From contig CAZFCB010000005.1 in NCBI GenBank assembly GCA_964517585.1, positions 1-44,177 on the forward strand: 44,177 bases of DNA. Direction: 5' to 3'. Numbering within the stretch: position 1 is the first letter of the stretch; every line of letters starts with the position of its first letter. Under the pieces are notes generated by a model, which saw only the letters and a program-made list of their open reading frames with translations, did not search any database and was not told the DNA's origin. This document shows positions 30,066 through 38,930 of this stretch, in pieces. The position numbers were made by a program, and so were the translations under genes. The DNA is from JAGORY01 sp964517585 (lineage in GTDB: Bacteria; Patescibacteriota; Gracilibacteria; Peribacterales; Peribacteraceae).

Positions 30066-30949
30066 GCGCGGGGGATAACATGGGTCGTGAGATGTTTTGT
30101 TGAGCATATGTCACAGAAAAGTCGAAGCACACTATTGCCGTAGAGCGCATGTTTTGCTTTTGCGTAGTGTTCTAGTGTTTCCATCAAATCTGGTTGTTTA
30201 CGTGCGATATTGGCATTGAAGTAACAAGCGTTTGCCTCAACAAATCTATCGCCAAATTCGGTTTCCCCTTGCCGTATCATCTGAAAAAGGAAAAAGTCTT
30301 GCGTTTCGAGGTACGCGTTGATGTCCTTGAACGTTTTTTCCTCTTGGTAGAGAGGATAGAATCGAACTTCAAGTTCTATGACAGCAATATCCTTGAGTGT
30401 GTTTTCTGCGCCTTGCACTACAGAAAGCTCAGCACCTTGGACGTCTATTTGTAGATAGTTGATCGTCGGAAGATTTTGCTTGATCGAATCAAGAGTTATC
30501 ACATTGATTGTTTCAGTTTTTACGACTTCAAATGGTCGCGCGTCCCAACATCGCGGCGTGACGACTCGTTTGATCGCTGTTTCATCTGGCCTTAGAAGCG
30601 AGCACCAGCCACGGGCCTTCGTGACGTAGAGAGTTGATGAACCATTGTTGTCGCTCAGTGCGTGTGAAACGACATCATCATATGCTTTTTCTTCCTGTAG
30701 TTTCTGTAGTCCCGTTGATTCTGGTTCCACGCCTATGGTGTGTATTTTCGACCAATATCGGAGCCACCGTGTGTACGGATCAGCACCGCCACGTGCGCCG
30801 ACCTGCATGACTGTGAATTGCATTCTGGCGTGACAGTTTTTATGCAGAGCCGTCACAAGCGTAACGTAGGCTCCAAGGATCACCGATGAAACATGCCGAA
30901 ACACCGGAAGACGAAGTGCGGAAACAATGAAACTGCGGAATTTCTTCAT
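30062..30949 (-). CDS. FkbM family methyltransferase
   Basis: A 295-residue SAM-dependent methyltransferase. The SAM-binding motif is MQVGARGGADP near residue 44; IGVEPES near residue 68 and LQIDVQGAELSVVQGA near residue 160 are the FkbM signature, where the glycan or polyketide hydroxyl is methylated. It begins with a short hydrophobic stretch. In this locus it would O-methylate a surface sugar. The ATG at 30949 is preceded by TACACT at 6 nt. Confidence 0.87.
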   Translation of the reverse strand: MKKFRSFIVSALRLPVFRHVSSVILGAYVTLVTALHKNCHARMQFTVMQVGARGGADPYTRWLRYWSKIHTIGVEPESTGLQKLQEEKAYDDVVSHALSDNNGSSTLYVTKARGWCSLLRPDETAIKRVVTPRCWDARPFEVVKTETINVITLDSIKQNLPTINYLQIDVQGAELSVVQGAENTLKDIAVIELEVRFYPLYQEEKTFKDINAYLETQDFFLFQMIRQGETEFGDRFVEANACYFNANIARKQPDLMETLEHYAKAKHALYGNSVLRLFCDICSTKHLTTHVIPRA

Positions 30950-30955
30950 GGATGC

Positions 30956-30961
30956 AGTGTA
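30956..30961 (-). promoter_or_regulatory. Predicted -10 (TACACT), 6 nt before FkbM ATG
   Basis: TACACT, preceded directly by TG, ends 6 nt before the ATG at 30949. No clear -35. Confidence 0.5.
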
Positions 30962-30969
30962 CACGATGC

Positions 30970-31983
30970 TTACACAGCAATGCCGAGCTTTTTCATGTCC
31001 GCAGTCATCATGATATCTGCAAGCTCTTGAAGGCTTGTTTTTGCTTGCCAGCCCAGCATTTTTTTTGCTTTCGATGCATCACCAATAAATACCTCTTTTG
31101 CAACAGTAGGACGCTTGAATGCTGGATCTATGCGGACAATCGTTATGCCTTTTTCATTACGATATATTTCATCGTCTCCTTTGCCAGACTTTGTCCACCG
31201 AATACCTGCTCGGTCTAAGCACAATTCTAAAAATTCTCGTACTGAGTGGCGCTGTCCTGTTGCAAGGACAAAGTCTTCAGGCTTTTCTTGTTGCATCATG
31301 AGCCACATTCCTTCTACAAATTCTTTTGCGTAGCCCCAATCACGTTTCGCTTCCAGATTGCCGAGCGAAAGACATTCTTGCGCCCCGGCAAGAATGCGAG
31401 AGATGCCAAGTGTTATTTTTCGCGTTACAAAACTTTCGTCTCTGCGCGGAGATTCATGGTTGAAAAGTATTCCGTTGACGGCAAAGATGCCGTAACTCTC
31501 GCGATAGTTTCTCGTCATGTAGAAACCGTATGCTTTTGCAGTCGCGTAAGGATTCCTTGGAGAAAATGGCGTGTCTTCGTTTTGAGGCGTGATCTTTGTA
31601 TCGCCAAAAAGTTCGCTACTGCTCGCTTGATAGTATCGTGCATGACAGCCTGTTCTGTGGAGTGCTTCGAGAATACGCGTGACACCGAGGCCAGTGATAT
31701 CTGCAGTGTGTTCAGGAACGCTGAAACTTAGATTGATCTGACTTTGTGCACCTAAATTATAGACTTCATCAGGCTGGACTCTGTTGATCGCCTGTACCAG
31801 CGAATTGCAATCTGATAGGTCTCCGAAGTGCCGTATTATCTGGATTTTTTCTTCTGTACTACGAGATTCTGCGTGAGAACGTTCTAGCCCGTGCACGTCG
31901 TAGTCTTTTGCTGCAAGTAGCTCAGAGAGATACGAACCATCTTGGCCGCTTGAGCCGATGATGAGTGCTTTTTTTCGCGCCAT
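30970..31983 (-). CDS. GDP-mannose 4,6-dehydratase paralogue (divergent Gmd)
   Basis: A 337-residue extended SDR. GSSGQDGSYLSELL replaces the canonical GITGQDGSYLAELL, while SSSELFG, YATAKAY (catalytic Y and K) and NHESPRR are retained. The region normally reading RRASTFN.GRIEH, which binds NADP and shapes the tetramer, is missing or replaced (GLERSHAESRSTEE). It probably still acts on a GDP-sugar, perhaps with altered cofactor or substrate. The start is uncertain: ATGs at 31983, 31986 and 31992 all precede the fold; 31983 is used here. It follows gmd by about 90 nt and shares strong similarity, so a tandem duplication is likely. Confidence 0.85.
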   Translation of the reverse strand: MARKKALIIGSSGQDGSYLSELLAAKDYDVHGLERSHAESRSTEEKIQIIRHFGDLSDCNSLVQAINRVQPDEVYNLGAQSQINLSFSVPEHTADITGLGVTRILEALHRTGCHARYYQASSSELFGDTKITPQNEDTPFSPRNPYATAKAYGFYMTRNYRESYGIFAVNGILFNHESPRRDESFVTRKITLGISRILAGAQECLSLGNLEAKRDWGYAKEFVEGMWLMMQQEKPEDFVLATGQRHSVREFLELCLDRAGIRWTKSGKGDDEIYRNEKGITIVRIDPAFKRPTVAKEVFIGDASKAKKMLGWQAKTSLQELADIMMTADMKKLGIAV

Positions 31984-32075
31984 CATATTCATGAGATGTG
32001 CAACAGCCTCTCTTGCTCTGGGTAAGCCCGAAGGGCGAATCGAAGGGTGATAAGCGCTTGTTGTTGGCTCATTCT

Positions 32076-33110
32076 TTAGAGTGAAATGCCTACTTTCCTG
32101 CAATCTTCGATCAACATAATTTTTGCAAGCTCTTCAAGTGTTGTTTTCGATTCCCACCCCAACTCTTTTTTTGCCCTGGATGCATCGCCAATGAGCAAGT
32201 CCACTTCAGCAGGACGCTTGTATCTCGGATCAATCTTTACGATCGTTACACCTTTTTCGTTCGTATATACTTCGTCATCGCCTGCACCTGATTTTGTCCA
32301 CTTGAATCCAGCATGCGTGAGACAGAGTTCTAAAAATTCTCTGACGGAATGAGCCTTGCCCGTTGCAAGCACGTAGTCATCAGGTTTTTCCTGCTGGAGC
32401 ATGCGCCACATTCCTTCGACAAATTCTTTCGCATATCCCCAGTCGCGACGCGCTTCAAGGTTCCCGAGATACAGACAGTCCTGCGTTCCTGCCAGCATTC
32501 GCGCAATAGTTATCGTAATTTTTCTGGTCACAAAACTTTCACCACGACGCGGCGATTCGTGATTGAAGAGGATACCGTTGACTGCGAACATGTCGTAACT
32601 TTCGCGATAGTTTTTCGTGAGGTAATACGCATATGCCTTGGCGCATCCGTATGGGCTTCGTGGATAAAATGGCGTTGTTTCTTTCTGCGGAGTTTCCATC
32701 ACTTTGCCGAAGAGCTCGCTACTACTCGCTTGATAAAACTTGGCAGGTAGCCCGCTTGTTCGGAGTGCTTCCAGCATGCGAGCAACACCAATACCCGTGA
32801 CATCACCGGTATTTTCGGGAATCTCGAAGCTGACGCCGACATGGCTCTGTGCGCCCAAGTTATACACCTCATCCGGTTTTGCGATCATGAGGACCCTGAG
32901 GAGCGAGTTTGTGTCGCTCAAGTCTCCGTAATGGAGAAAGAGTGGCTTCTTTGTCGCGTGGGGATCTGTGAACATATGCTCTATTCTCCCGCGGTTAAAC
33001 GTAGAAGCACGACGCACGAGTCCATGCACTTCGTATCCCTTTTCCAGTAGGAGTTCTGCGAGATATGAACCGTCTTGGCCCGTGATGCCAGTAATGAGTG
33101 CGCGTTTCAT
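32076..33110 (-). CDS. gmd: GDP-mannose 4,6-dehydratase
   Basis: A 344-residue extended SDR that converts GDP-mannose to GDP-4-keto-6-deoxymannose. GITGQDGSYLAELL (8-21), RRASTFNRGRIEH (33-45), SSSELFG, YGCAKAY (catalytic Y and K) and NHESPRRGESFVTRK are the canonical Gmd motifs. It is downstream of the ColD-like gene and upstream of a second paralogue. The predicted -10 TAGACT lies 24 nt upstream, so this gene would have a short pyrimidine-rich leader. Confidence 0.95.
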   Translation of the reverse strand: MKRALITGITGQDGSYLAELLLEKGYEVHGLVRRASTFNRGRIEHMFTDPHATKKPLFLHYGDLSDTNSLLRVLMIAKPDEVYNLGAQSHVGVSFEIPENTGDVTGIGVARMLEALRTSGLPAKFYQASSSELFGKVMETPQKETTPFYPRSPYGCAKAYAYYLTKNYRESYDMFAVNGILFNHESPRRGESFVTRKITITIARMLAGTQDCLYLGNLEARRDWGYAKEFVEGMWRMLQQEKPDDYVLATGKAHSVREFLELCLTHAGFKWTKSGAGDDEVYTNEKGVTIVKIDPRYKRPAEVDLLIGDASRAKKELGWESKTTLEELAKIMLIEDCRKVGISL

Positions 33111-33134
33111 GGGGAAGAGAAGGAAATCGAAAGA

Positions 33135-33143
33135 AGTCTAACA
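33135..33143 (-). promoter_or_regulatory. Possible extended -10 (TGTTAGACT) before gmd
   Basis: TGTTAGACT ends 24 nt before the gmd ATG. The 24-nt stretch is rich in T and C and has no purine-rich ribosome-binding site. The gene may also be read from the ColD promoter. Confidence 0.35.
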
Positions 33144-33149
33144 CGACAC

Positions 33150-34319
33150 TTAGATGAGGTCGCACATCAGGGCTACTTCACTCTCGGTAAGATCTGGGTT
33201 ATTTGCGAAATAAAGCCCCTGCGAGTGAATAATACGTGAGTTCGGACAGTCTACAGCAGGTAATTCTTTTCGCCAGAATGGGTGCATCGTAATGTCACCT
33301 GCGATGATTGGACGTACTTCGACTCCGGCATCTTCAAATTTTTTCACAGCTTCTTTCAGAATTTCTGAAGTCTGCGTGACAAGCGGCATTGCAAAGTTTG
33401 ATACGCGTTCGATGTGATTAGAATGCAGAGGATAGTAACGATCGGGGTGTTTCATTGCCGCTGCATGGAACTGACGGAAATTTTCGCTGCGCTTCACAAT
33501 CGTTGCTTCGAGCATCGGCAATTGTAATTGTCCGAGAAATCCTGCAATCTCCGTTGTACGAAGGTTGTAGGCTGATTCATAGAATGTATAACGAGCGTGG
33601 AAATCATCGAGGCCGTGCTTTTGTCTGAGCGCCTGCTGCTCTTGATGCGTGAGGTTCCTGTCCCATCCATGAGCTCGTACCATGAGGAGCATCGAAGCGA
33701 GCTCTGGGTCATCGGTGCACATCATCCCGCCTTCGATGGTACTGAGATGGTGTCCGACAAAGAATGAAAACGTCGAAGCGAGCCCAAAGTTTCCAAGCAT
33801 ATTTCCCTGATATTTTGTTCCCAAGGATTCGCAATTGTCTTCAAGCAGGATGACATTCTTCTTCTTACAGAGCGTTGCGATACTCTCGATATCGCCACAA
33901 AATCCAAGAACATTTGTCAGAAATACCGCCTGAAGAGTATCAATCTTCTTTTCGAGTTCCATCGCTGTCATATTCAAGTGTTCCAGTGCACAGTCGATAG
34001 CGACCGGAATAAGCCCAAGCTGCATTATAGGCATGACGTTCGTCGCCCACGTCACAGCGGAGACACCGACCCTGTCGCCCTTCTTGAGTCGCCCAAGATT
34101 TAGGAGTGCCTGGATGAGTCCGAGGTTTGCCGCACTTCCACTACTCACAAGAATCGCATGCTTTCGGTTTTGATAGACAGAAAATGTTTTCTCAAATGCA
34201 GCGCACTGCTCGCCCATACTGAGACGTGGCGATGTCTGCACAAATTCGGCCAACCGCTTTCGCGTCTCAGCTTCGTCAAAGAATGTTGAGCGCATGAGGG
34301 GGATCTTGATCGACGTCAT
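33150..34319 (-). CDS. colD: ColD-like GDP-4-keto-6-deoxymannose 3-dehydratase
   Basis: A 389-residue DegT-fold, PLP-dependent enzyme. The position normally held by the PLP lysine is histidine (H190 in FFVGHHLSTIEGG), as in E. coli ColD, which removes the 3-hydroxyl of GDP-4-keto-6-deoxymannose. VSSGSAANL (58-66), EDNCESLGT (160-168) and RAHGWDRNL match that family better than aminotransferases. Gmd directly downstream makes its substrate. The product would be GDP-4-keto-3,6-dideoxymannose, a precursor of colitose; a ColC-type epimerase/reductase was not identified. The ATG at 34319 is supported by TACACT 6 nt upstream. Confidence 0.9.
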   Translation of the reverse strand: MTSIKIPLMRSTFFDEAETRKRLAEFVQTSPRLSMGEQCAAFEKTFSVYQNRKHAILVSSGSAANLGLIQALLNLGRLKKGDRVGVSAVTWATNVMPIMQLGLIPVAIDCALEHLNMTAMELEKKIDTLQAVFLTNVLGFCGDIESIATLCKKKNVILLEDNCESLGTKYQGNMLGNFGLASTFSFFVGHHLSTIEGGMMCTDDPELASMLLMVRAHGWDRNLTHQEQQALRQKHGLDDFHARYTFYESAYNLRTTEIAGFLGQLQLPMLEATIVKRSENFRQFHAAAMKHPDRYYPLHSNHIERVSNFAMPLVTQTSEILKEAVKKFEDAGVEVRPIIAGDITMHPFWRKELPAVDCPNSRIIHSQGLYFANNPDLTESEVALMCDLI

Positions 34320-34325
34320 AATGGC

Positions 34326-34331
34326 AGTGTA
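34326..34331 (-). promoter_or_regulatory. Predicted -10 (TACACT), 6 nt before colD ATG
   Basis: TACACT ends 6 nt before the ATG at 34319. The heptamer repeat (34338-34372) occupies the spacer and -35 positions. Confidence 0.5.
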
Positions 34332-34337
34332 GGAGCT

Positions 34338-34372
34338 GAAAGTTAAAAGTGGAAAGTAGAAAGTTGAAAGTG
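34338..34372. repeat. Imperfect heptamer repeat (GAAAGTN x5)
   Basis: Five consecutive 7-bp units of the form GAAAGTN (one unit AAAAGTG) lie between the divergent colD and GT4 promoters. They would be protected-site-sized for a repeated regulator or an ordinary slipped repeat; no coding role is evident. Confidence 0.75.
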
Positions 34373-34419
34373 AACAATGAGAGCGTCGACCAACTTTCGA
34401 CCCATTACATCTTCTTCTG

Positions 34420-34425
34420 TAGACT
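34420..34425 (+). promoter_or_regulatory. Predicted -10 (TAGACT), 7 nt before GT4 ATG
   Basis: TAGACT, preceded directly by TG, ends 7 nt before the ATG at 34433. The -35 is weak (TTCGAC at 18-nt spacing). Confidence 0.45.
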
Positions 34426-34432
34426 CTTCCGT

Positions 34433-35605
34433 ATGAAGATAGCATATTGCACCAACGTTCGGCTTCCCAGCGAACGTGCTCATGGACACCAGATCGCCAA
34501 GGTCACTTCGGCGCTCACGGATCTAGGCCACGACATTGAGATTTTTGCGCCGTATCGTAAAAACATCATCGATCAATCTTTTGAGTCGTATTACGGGATT
34601 ACGTCACCGATCCGCCTTCATCACATTGGTTCAACCGATGGCATTGCGGCGTGGTGGGCACCTGGGATTATCGGTCTTAAGTTTATGACATATATGCTCG
34701 GTAAAAAATTGCGGACAATTCTTACATCACGTCCAAAAGATTTCGAGGTGATCTACACGAGGACTCCAGAACTTTTGCCCTACATCACTGGACTAGGAAT
34801 TCCGGTGCTTTTGGAACTGCATCGCATTCCGCGGGTCGGTACACATCGGTTTTTGCGCTTACTTCGGTCATGCAAACTTATCATCGCGCTCACATCGCCC
34901 ATGCGTCAGGCGCTCATCGATATGGGTGTTTCAGATGTTCCAGTGATCGTAGAAGGGGATGGAGTAGACCTTCATGATTTTGAGGACCTTCCTTCGGCGA
35001 AAGATACGCGTACATCACTCGGTATTCCACCAAACGTGCCTCTCATCGTCTACGCTGGTCAGCTGAAATCCATGGGACTTTCGAAAGGAATCCCCGAACT
35101 TCTGTCAGCACTGGAGATTTTACACGATCGAGGACTTGAGTTTCGTGCTGTCATCGCCGGCGGTCCTGCCATAGAGAAAGAAAAATGTGTAGCGCTCATG
35201 TCTGAGGAGCTTCGGTCACTCGTGCATTTCACAGGTCATATTGCGCACCTCAAAGTGCCAACACTCCTGACTGCTGCCGATATTCTTGTCTATCCGGCGC
35301 CAAAATCGGAACACCTGTTCTATACGCGCGATACTTCACCGCTCAAACTTTTTGAGTACATGGCTGCTGGCAAGCCAATCGTGTCCGCAGATCTGCCCCC
35401 TCTTCATGATGTCATCGATGCTTCTATGGTGACATTCTCTGAACCAGGTAGTGGAGATTCTCTTGCTCAAGGGATTCTCATGGTGATTGAGAACAGTGAA
35501 GAAGCACTGAGAAAAGCAAAACTTGCACGATCACATGTTGAGCAATTCACATGGGAAAAGCGTATGGAGCGCATCCTGAAGGCTGCTAGACTAATCGAGT
35601 CATGA
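34433..35605 (+). CDS. GT4 family glycosyltransferase
   Basis: A 390-residue GT-B enzyme. MKIAYCTNVRLPSERAHG at the N-terminus, YAGQLKSMGLSKGIPELL near residue 205 and TRDTSPLKLFEYMAAGKPI near residue 300 (donor-binding loop) are characteristic. The ATG at 34433 is chosen over the longer frame, which runs through the heptamer repeat. It overlaps wecB as ATGA, so the two are translationally coupled. Confidence 0.87.
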   Translation: MKIAYCTNVRLPSERAHGHQIAKVTSALTDLGHDIEIFAPYRKNIIDQSFESYYGITSPIRLHHIGSTDGIAAWWAPGIIGLKFMTYMLGKKLRTILTSRPKDFEVIYTRTPELLPYITGLGIPVLLELHRIPRVGTHRFLRLLRSCKLIIALTSPMRQALIDMGVSDVPVIVEGDGVDLHDFEDLPSAKDTRTSLGIPPNVPLIVYAGQLKSMGLSKGIPELLSALEILHDRGLEFRAVIAGGPAIEKEKCVALMSEELRSLVHFTGHIAHLKVPTLLTAADILVYPAPKSEHLFYTRDTSPLKLFEYMAAGKPIVSADLPPLHDVIDASMVTFSEPGSGDSLAQGILMVIENSEEALRKAKLARSHVEQFTWEKRMERILKAARLIES

Positions 35606-36690
35606 TTACTGTCCTCAGTAGCGCATCTGCTCGGCCAAACTTCGTGAAGCTCGCCGCAGTTCATCATGCGCTTTCGCAGCGCTCAGATATTCGACATGTC
35701 ATCGTCCATACAGGCCAACATTATGATCCGCTGCTCTCGGATATTTTCTTTCAACAACTCAACATCCCTGAGCCTGATGAAAATCTCGGTATCAAAGGTG
35801 GCGCGAACCGAGAGGAAACCATTCAGCTCACTGCCGATGCGATGGCAACCGTACTGCAAAGAATTCGTCCAGACATTGTACTGGCGTATGGAGACGTCAA
35901 TGGAGCTGTAGGAGCCGCACGTGCTGCTGCGAGTCTTGGCATCAGAATTGGTCACGTGGAAGCAGGACTTCGGTCATTTGACACAGAGATGCCAGAAGAA
36001 TTGAATCGAATAGAGATCGACAAACTTTCTGATGAACTGTTTGTGTCCGAACCGTCTGGCATTGATCACCTCAAAAAAGAAGCAGCCAAAGGTCATGTGC
36101 ATTTTGTCGGCAACACGATGATTGATACGCTCATCAGGATGCTTCCGATGATCAACACCGCGAAGCTTCCTCTCAGTCTTCCTGCGACATTTGGCATAGC
36201 GACTATTCACCGTCCCAGCAATGTTGACGACCCCATTGTCCTCGCATCGCTGATGGAATTTTTGATAGAAGTGTCTGAGCATTGCCCACTTATTTTCCCG
36301 ATGCATCGTCGTACGTATGCAGTGATGCAGCAGCATCATTTATTGGAATCACTCAAGGAGAAAAAGTCGCTTCTCATGATTGATCCTCTTGGATATGAGG
36401 AATTTTTGCATCTTGTGTCTCGATCACGTTTTATTGTCACTGATTCGGGAGGAATACAGGAAGAAGCAGCATTTTTACAAAAGCGTTGTTTCACGTTACG
36501 CAGAAACACCGAAAGGCCAGCAACTATTGATAGTGGCAGTAACATACTCATTGATCCTGCACAGACATCTGATCGGGAAACAGTGTTGGCATTTGCTTCT
36601 TCGCCGTCGACGCTTTCAGTACACATACCTGCATTGTGGGACGGGAAAGCAGGAGAGCGGATTGCAGACATCGTGTGTCGTCTTTCATAG
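35602..36690 (+). CDS. wecB: UDP-N-acetylglucosamine 2-epimerase, non-hydrolysing
   Basis: A 362-residue enzyme that interconverts UDP-GlcNAc and UDP-ManNAc. SARPNFVKLAAV (8-19), HTGQHYD near residue 38, YGDVNG near residue 97, VEAGLRSFDTEMPEE near residue 120 and DSGGIQEEAAFL near residue 281 are conserved. RRNTERPATI near residue 302 is the C-terminal signature. It would supply ManNAc for glycan synthesis; a UDP-ManNAc dehydrogenase is not in the window. Some substitutions (SARP for GTRP, GDVNG for GDTNS) suggest a divergent member. Confidence 0.9.
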   Translation: MITVLSSASARPNFVKLAAVHHALSQRSDIRHVIVHTGQHYDPLLSDIFFQQLNIPEPDENLGIKGGANREETIQLTADAMATVLQRIRPDIVLAYGDVNGAVGAARAAASLGIRIGHVEAGLRSFDTEMPEELNRIEIDKLSDELFVSEPSGIDHLKKEAAKGHVHFVGNTMIDTLIRMLPMINTAKLPLSLPATFGIATIHRPSNVDDPIVLASLMEFLIEVSEHCPLIFPMHRRTYAVMQQHHLLESLKEKKSLLMIDPLGYEEFLHLVSRSRFIVTDSGGIQEEAAFLQKRCFTLRRNTERPATIDSGSNILIDPAQTSDRETVLAFASSPSTLSVHIPALWDGKAGERIADIVCRLS

Positions 36691-36744
36691 CTCATACTTT
36701 TCTTCATGATGCCTCTCAGGCCTGTTTTTCGTAGCCGACACCAG

Positions 36745-36750
36745 TATACT
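36745..36750 (+). promoter_or_regulatory. Possible -10 (TATACT) before the SDR gene
   Basis: TATACT ends 22 nt before the GTG at 36773, predicting a pyrimidine-rich leader of about 16 nt. Confidence 0.4.
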
Positions 36751-36772
36751 GTCCTCGTTCCCCCTTTTTTCC

Positions 36773-37744
36773 GTGAACGGTCAACGAGTTCTTATTACAG
36801 GCGGTCTCGGTGCTATCGGTAGCCAACTTTCGCGCATGCTACTTTCTCGCGGTGTTGCAACACTGACGATCATCGATGACTTTAGCTCCAGCTCGCCACA
36901 GCTTGTCGCTGACATCATTCATGATCCTCGCGTGACACACTTTCGCAGATCCATCGTTCACGATGAATGTCTTCGTCATGCGTTTCTCGATATTCCACAG
37001 GATGTTGTTTTTCATCTTGCCGCAAATTTTGCACATCAGAGCTCGCTTGAACATCCAATCATTGATTGCGAAGTGAACAGTCTCGGCACTGCAAAAGTAC
37101 TGGAGTATGCACGACGTGCGAATGTCAAAAAATTTATCTTCGCTAGTTCGTCCTGTGTCTACGGCAATGCTAAGGACTACTCTGTTGACAACAAGAACTA
37201 TCATCTCGATACGCCGTATGCGATCAATAAGCTTCACGGTGAATTTCTCGTGGATTTTTATCACAAGCATCACGGGATGAATACGACGATTCTTCGGTAC
37301 TTTAATTCTTTCGGCCCTGGCGAACTTCCAGGCCGCTATCGAAACGTTATCCCAAACTTCTTTGCGATGGCGATGCAAAAAAAACCTCTTCCCATCAGTG
37401 GAGATGAGAAGACCTCACGTGACTTTAACTATGTTGAAAATACAGCTCTTGGCACATTGCTTGCTGCCGAAAAAGAAATTGCGAATGGCAAAATTTACAA
37501 CATTGGATCAGGTCACGAGGTGACTATTGTCGAACTAGCGACAATCATCAATCGTATTACTCACAACGACGCTGGCATCACATTTGTCCCTACACGTTCG
37601 TGGGATACCATCAAAAATAGGTGCGCTGATGTTTCGAAGACTGAGAAGGAGCTTGGATACAAGGCAGTCATTGATTTCGAGAATCATCTTCAGGCAACGT
37701 ACGATTGGCTACAGCAATATTCGACCTACTTTCCATCCTTGTAG
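36773..37744 (+). CDS. NAD-dependent sugar epimerase/dehydratase (extended SDR)
   Basis: A 323-residue extended SDR. GGLGAIG (10-16) is the NAD motif. SSSCVYG near residue 125 and YAINK near residue 150 hold the catalytic Ser/Tyr/Lys. The sequence resembles UDP-glucose/UDP-GlcNAc 4-epimerases (GalE/WbpP-like) more than dehydratases. The start is GTG at 36773, since VLITGG follows after five residues. A role as reductase for the GDP-dideoxysugar route is possible but not supported by motifs. It is followed immediately by GT4 genes. Confidence 0.85.
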   Translation: MNGQRVLITGGLGAIGSQLSRMLLSRGVATLTIIDDFSSSSPQLVADIIHDPRVTHFRRSIVHDECLRHAFLDIPQDVVFHLAANFAHQSSLEHPIIDCEVNSLGTAKVLEYARRANVKKFIFASSSCVYGNAKDYSVDNKNYHLDTPYAINKLHGEFLVDFYHKHHGMNTTILRYFNSFGPGELPGRYRNVIPNFFAMAMQKKPLPISGDEKTSRDFNYVENTALGTLLAAEKEIANGKIYNIGSGHEVTIVELATIINRITHNDAGITFVPTRSWDTIKNRCADVSKTEKELGYKAVIDFENHLQATYDWLQQYSTYFPSL

Positions 37745-37745
37745 C

Positions 37746-38930
37746 ATGCGGGTACTGCTGACCTGCGAAGATTATTTCCCTCATCTCGGTGGTGCCGAAG
37801 TGTGTGTGTACAATCTTCGAAAAGAACTCAAAGCCGCAGGTCATACGGTGACCGTTTTTACGAATACGACAAGTACGACGGACGACGAAGATCGTGTTAT
37901 CCGCCTGCTATGGAGTTTTTCTTATCGTCCACTGCTTCGCACGCTTCACGTCCTCTGGCGAGCCATTGGAGAGCAGGACATCGTCCACTGCACCTATTCA
38001 TTTCGCATCGCATGTATCTGCGCGATTCTCTGTCGCATTCGTGGAGTGCCGATGCTTCTGACGCAGCAAGGGAGGGGGATTGTTCCAGAGGCGAATCCGC
38101 ATCTCATCCATCGGATATTATTTCGCGCCTGCCAAGAAATTTCTATGCGTCTTTCGACGCACATCACCTCTACCAGTGATGAGATCACCGATTTGACTGC
38201 TGCATTTGTCAGGCGTTCAAAAATTACCCTCGTGAGCAACGGTTATGACGCCGATCTCTTTAAGCCAAATGCCGCTATCCCGGTTCCTTCCGAATTTGCG
38301 ACGGTCACTGCTGGTGTCAAAAAACTTCTGACGATCCGGAGACTTGTTCCCAAAAATGGCATTCATATTTTGGTGCAGGCATTAGCTCTTGTTACAAAAA
38401 AACGATCAGACTTTCACTATTTTGCTATCGGCGAAGGGAGGACGGAAGTATTCATTCGACAACTGATTGCAAAGCATGCGCTTGAGAAACATATAACGCT
38501 GCTCGGGAAAAAAACGAATGATGTCCTGCTACCGTACTACCAACATGCCGACTTACTTTTGATGCCGAGTAGTGCGGAAGCTCGCAGCATCGCATGTCTT
38601 GAGGCGATGGGTATGGCAAAACCGATCATCGCAAGCCGTGTAGGCGGACTCATTGATCTGCTTGGAGCAGATAGTTCGTACGGCGATCTTGTTGCCATCT
38701 ATGACTCCGAAGCATGCACCTATGATCCACCGGATACTCTGCCACAGGAACGTCTGCAGCTTCTTGCAGATGCAATTATTGCTTTTTTGGAGAACCCTAC
38801 AGCGCTGATTGCTAAAGCGGAAAAAGCACGTGCTCACGTCGAAAAAACCTGCTCGTGGCCTGCAATCACTCGTGAATATATTAGTCTCTACACACTTCTT
38901 CTTGCGAATGCGCATCGTCCTTCTCACTGA
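37746..38930 (+). CDS. GT4 family glycosyltransferase
   Basis: A 394-residue GT-B enzyme. MRVLLTCEDYFPHLGGAEVC is a typical PGLGG-like N-terminus, TIRRLVPKNGIHILVQAL near residue 198 and PSSAEARSIACLEAMGMAK near residue 280 (EX7E pair) are the donor domain. It starts one base after the SDR stop and overlaps the following glycosyltransferase by 23 nt. Confidence 0.87.
   Translation: MRVLLTCEDYFPHLGGAEVCVYNLRKELKAAGHTVTVFTNTTSTTDDEDRVIRLLWSFSYRPLLRTLHVLWRAIGEQDIVHCTYSFRIACICAILCRIRGVPMLLTQQGRGIVPEANPHLIHRILFRACQEISMRLSTHITSTSDEITDLTAAFVRRSKITLVSNGYDADLFKPNAAIPVPSEFATVTAGVKKLLTIRRLVPKNGIHILVQALALVTKKRSDFHYFAIGEGRTEVFIRQLIAKHALEKHITLLGKKTNDVLLPYYQHADLLLMPSSAEARSIACLEAMGMAKPIIASRVGGLIDLLGADSSYGDLVAIYDSEACTYDPPDTLPQERLQLLADAIIAFLENPTALIAKAEKARAHVEKTCSWPAITREYISLYTLLLANAHRPSH

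Noticed and set aside
34338..34372. Heptamer repeat considered as a CRISPR remnant
   Set aside because: Units are 7 bp, contiguous and without spacers; no cas genes are present.
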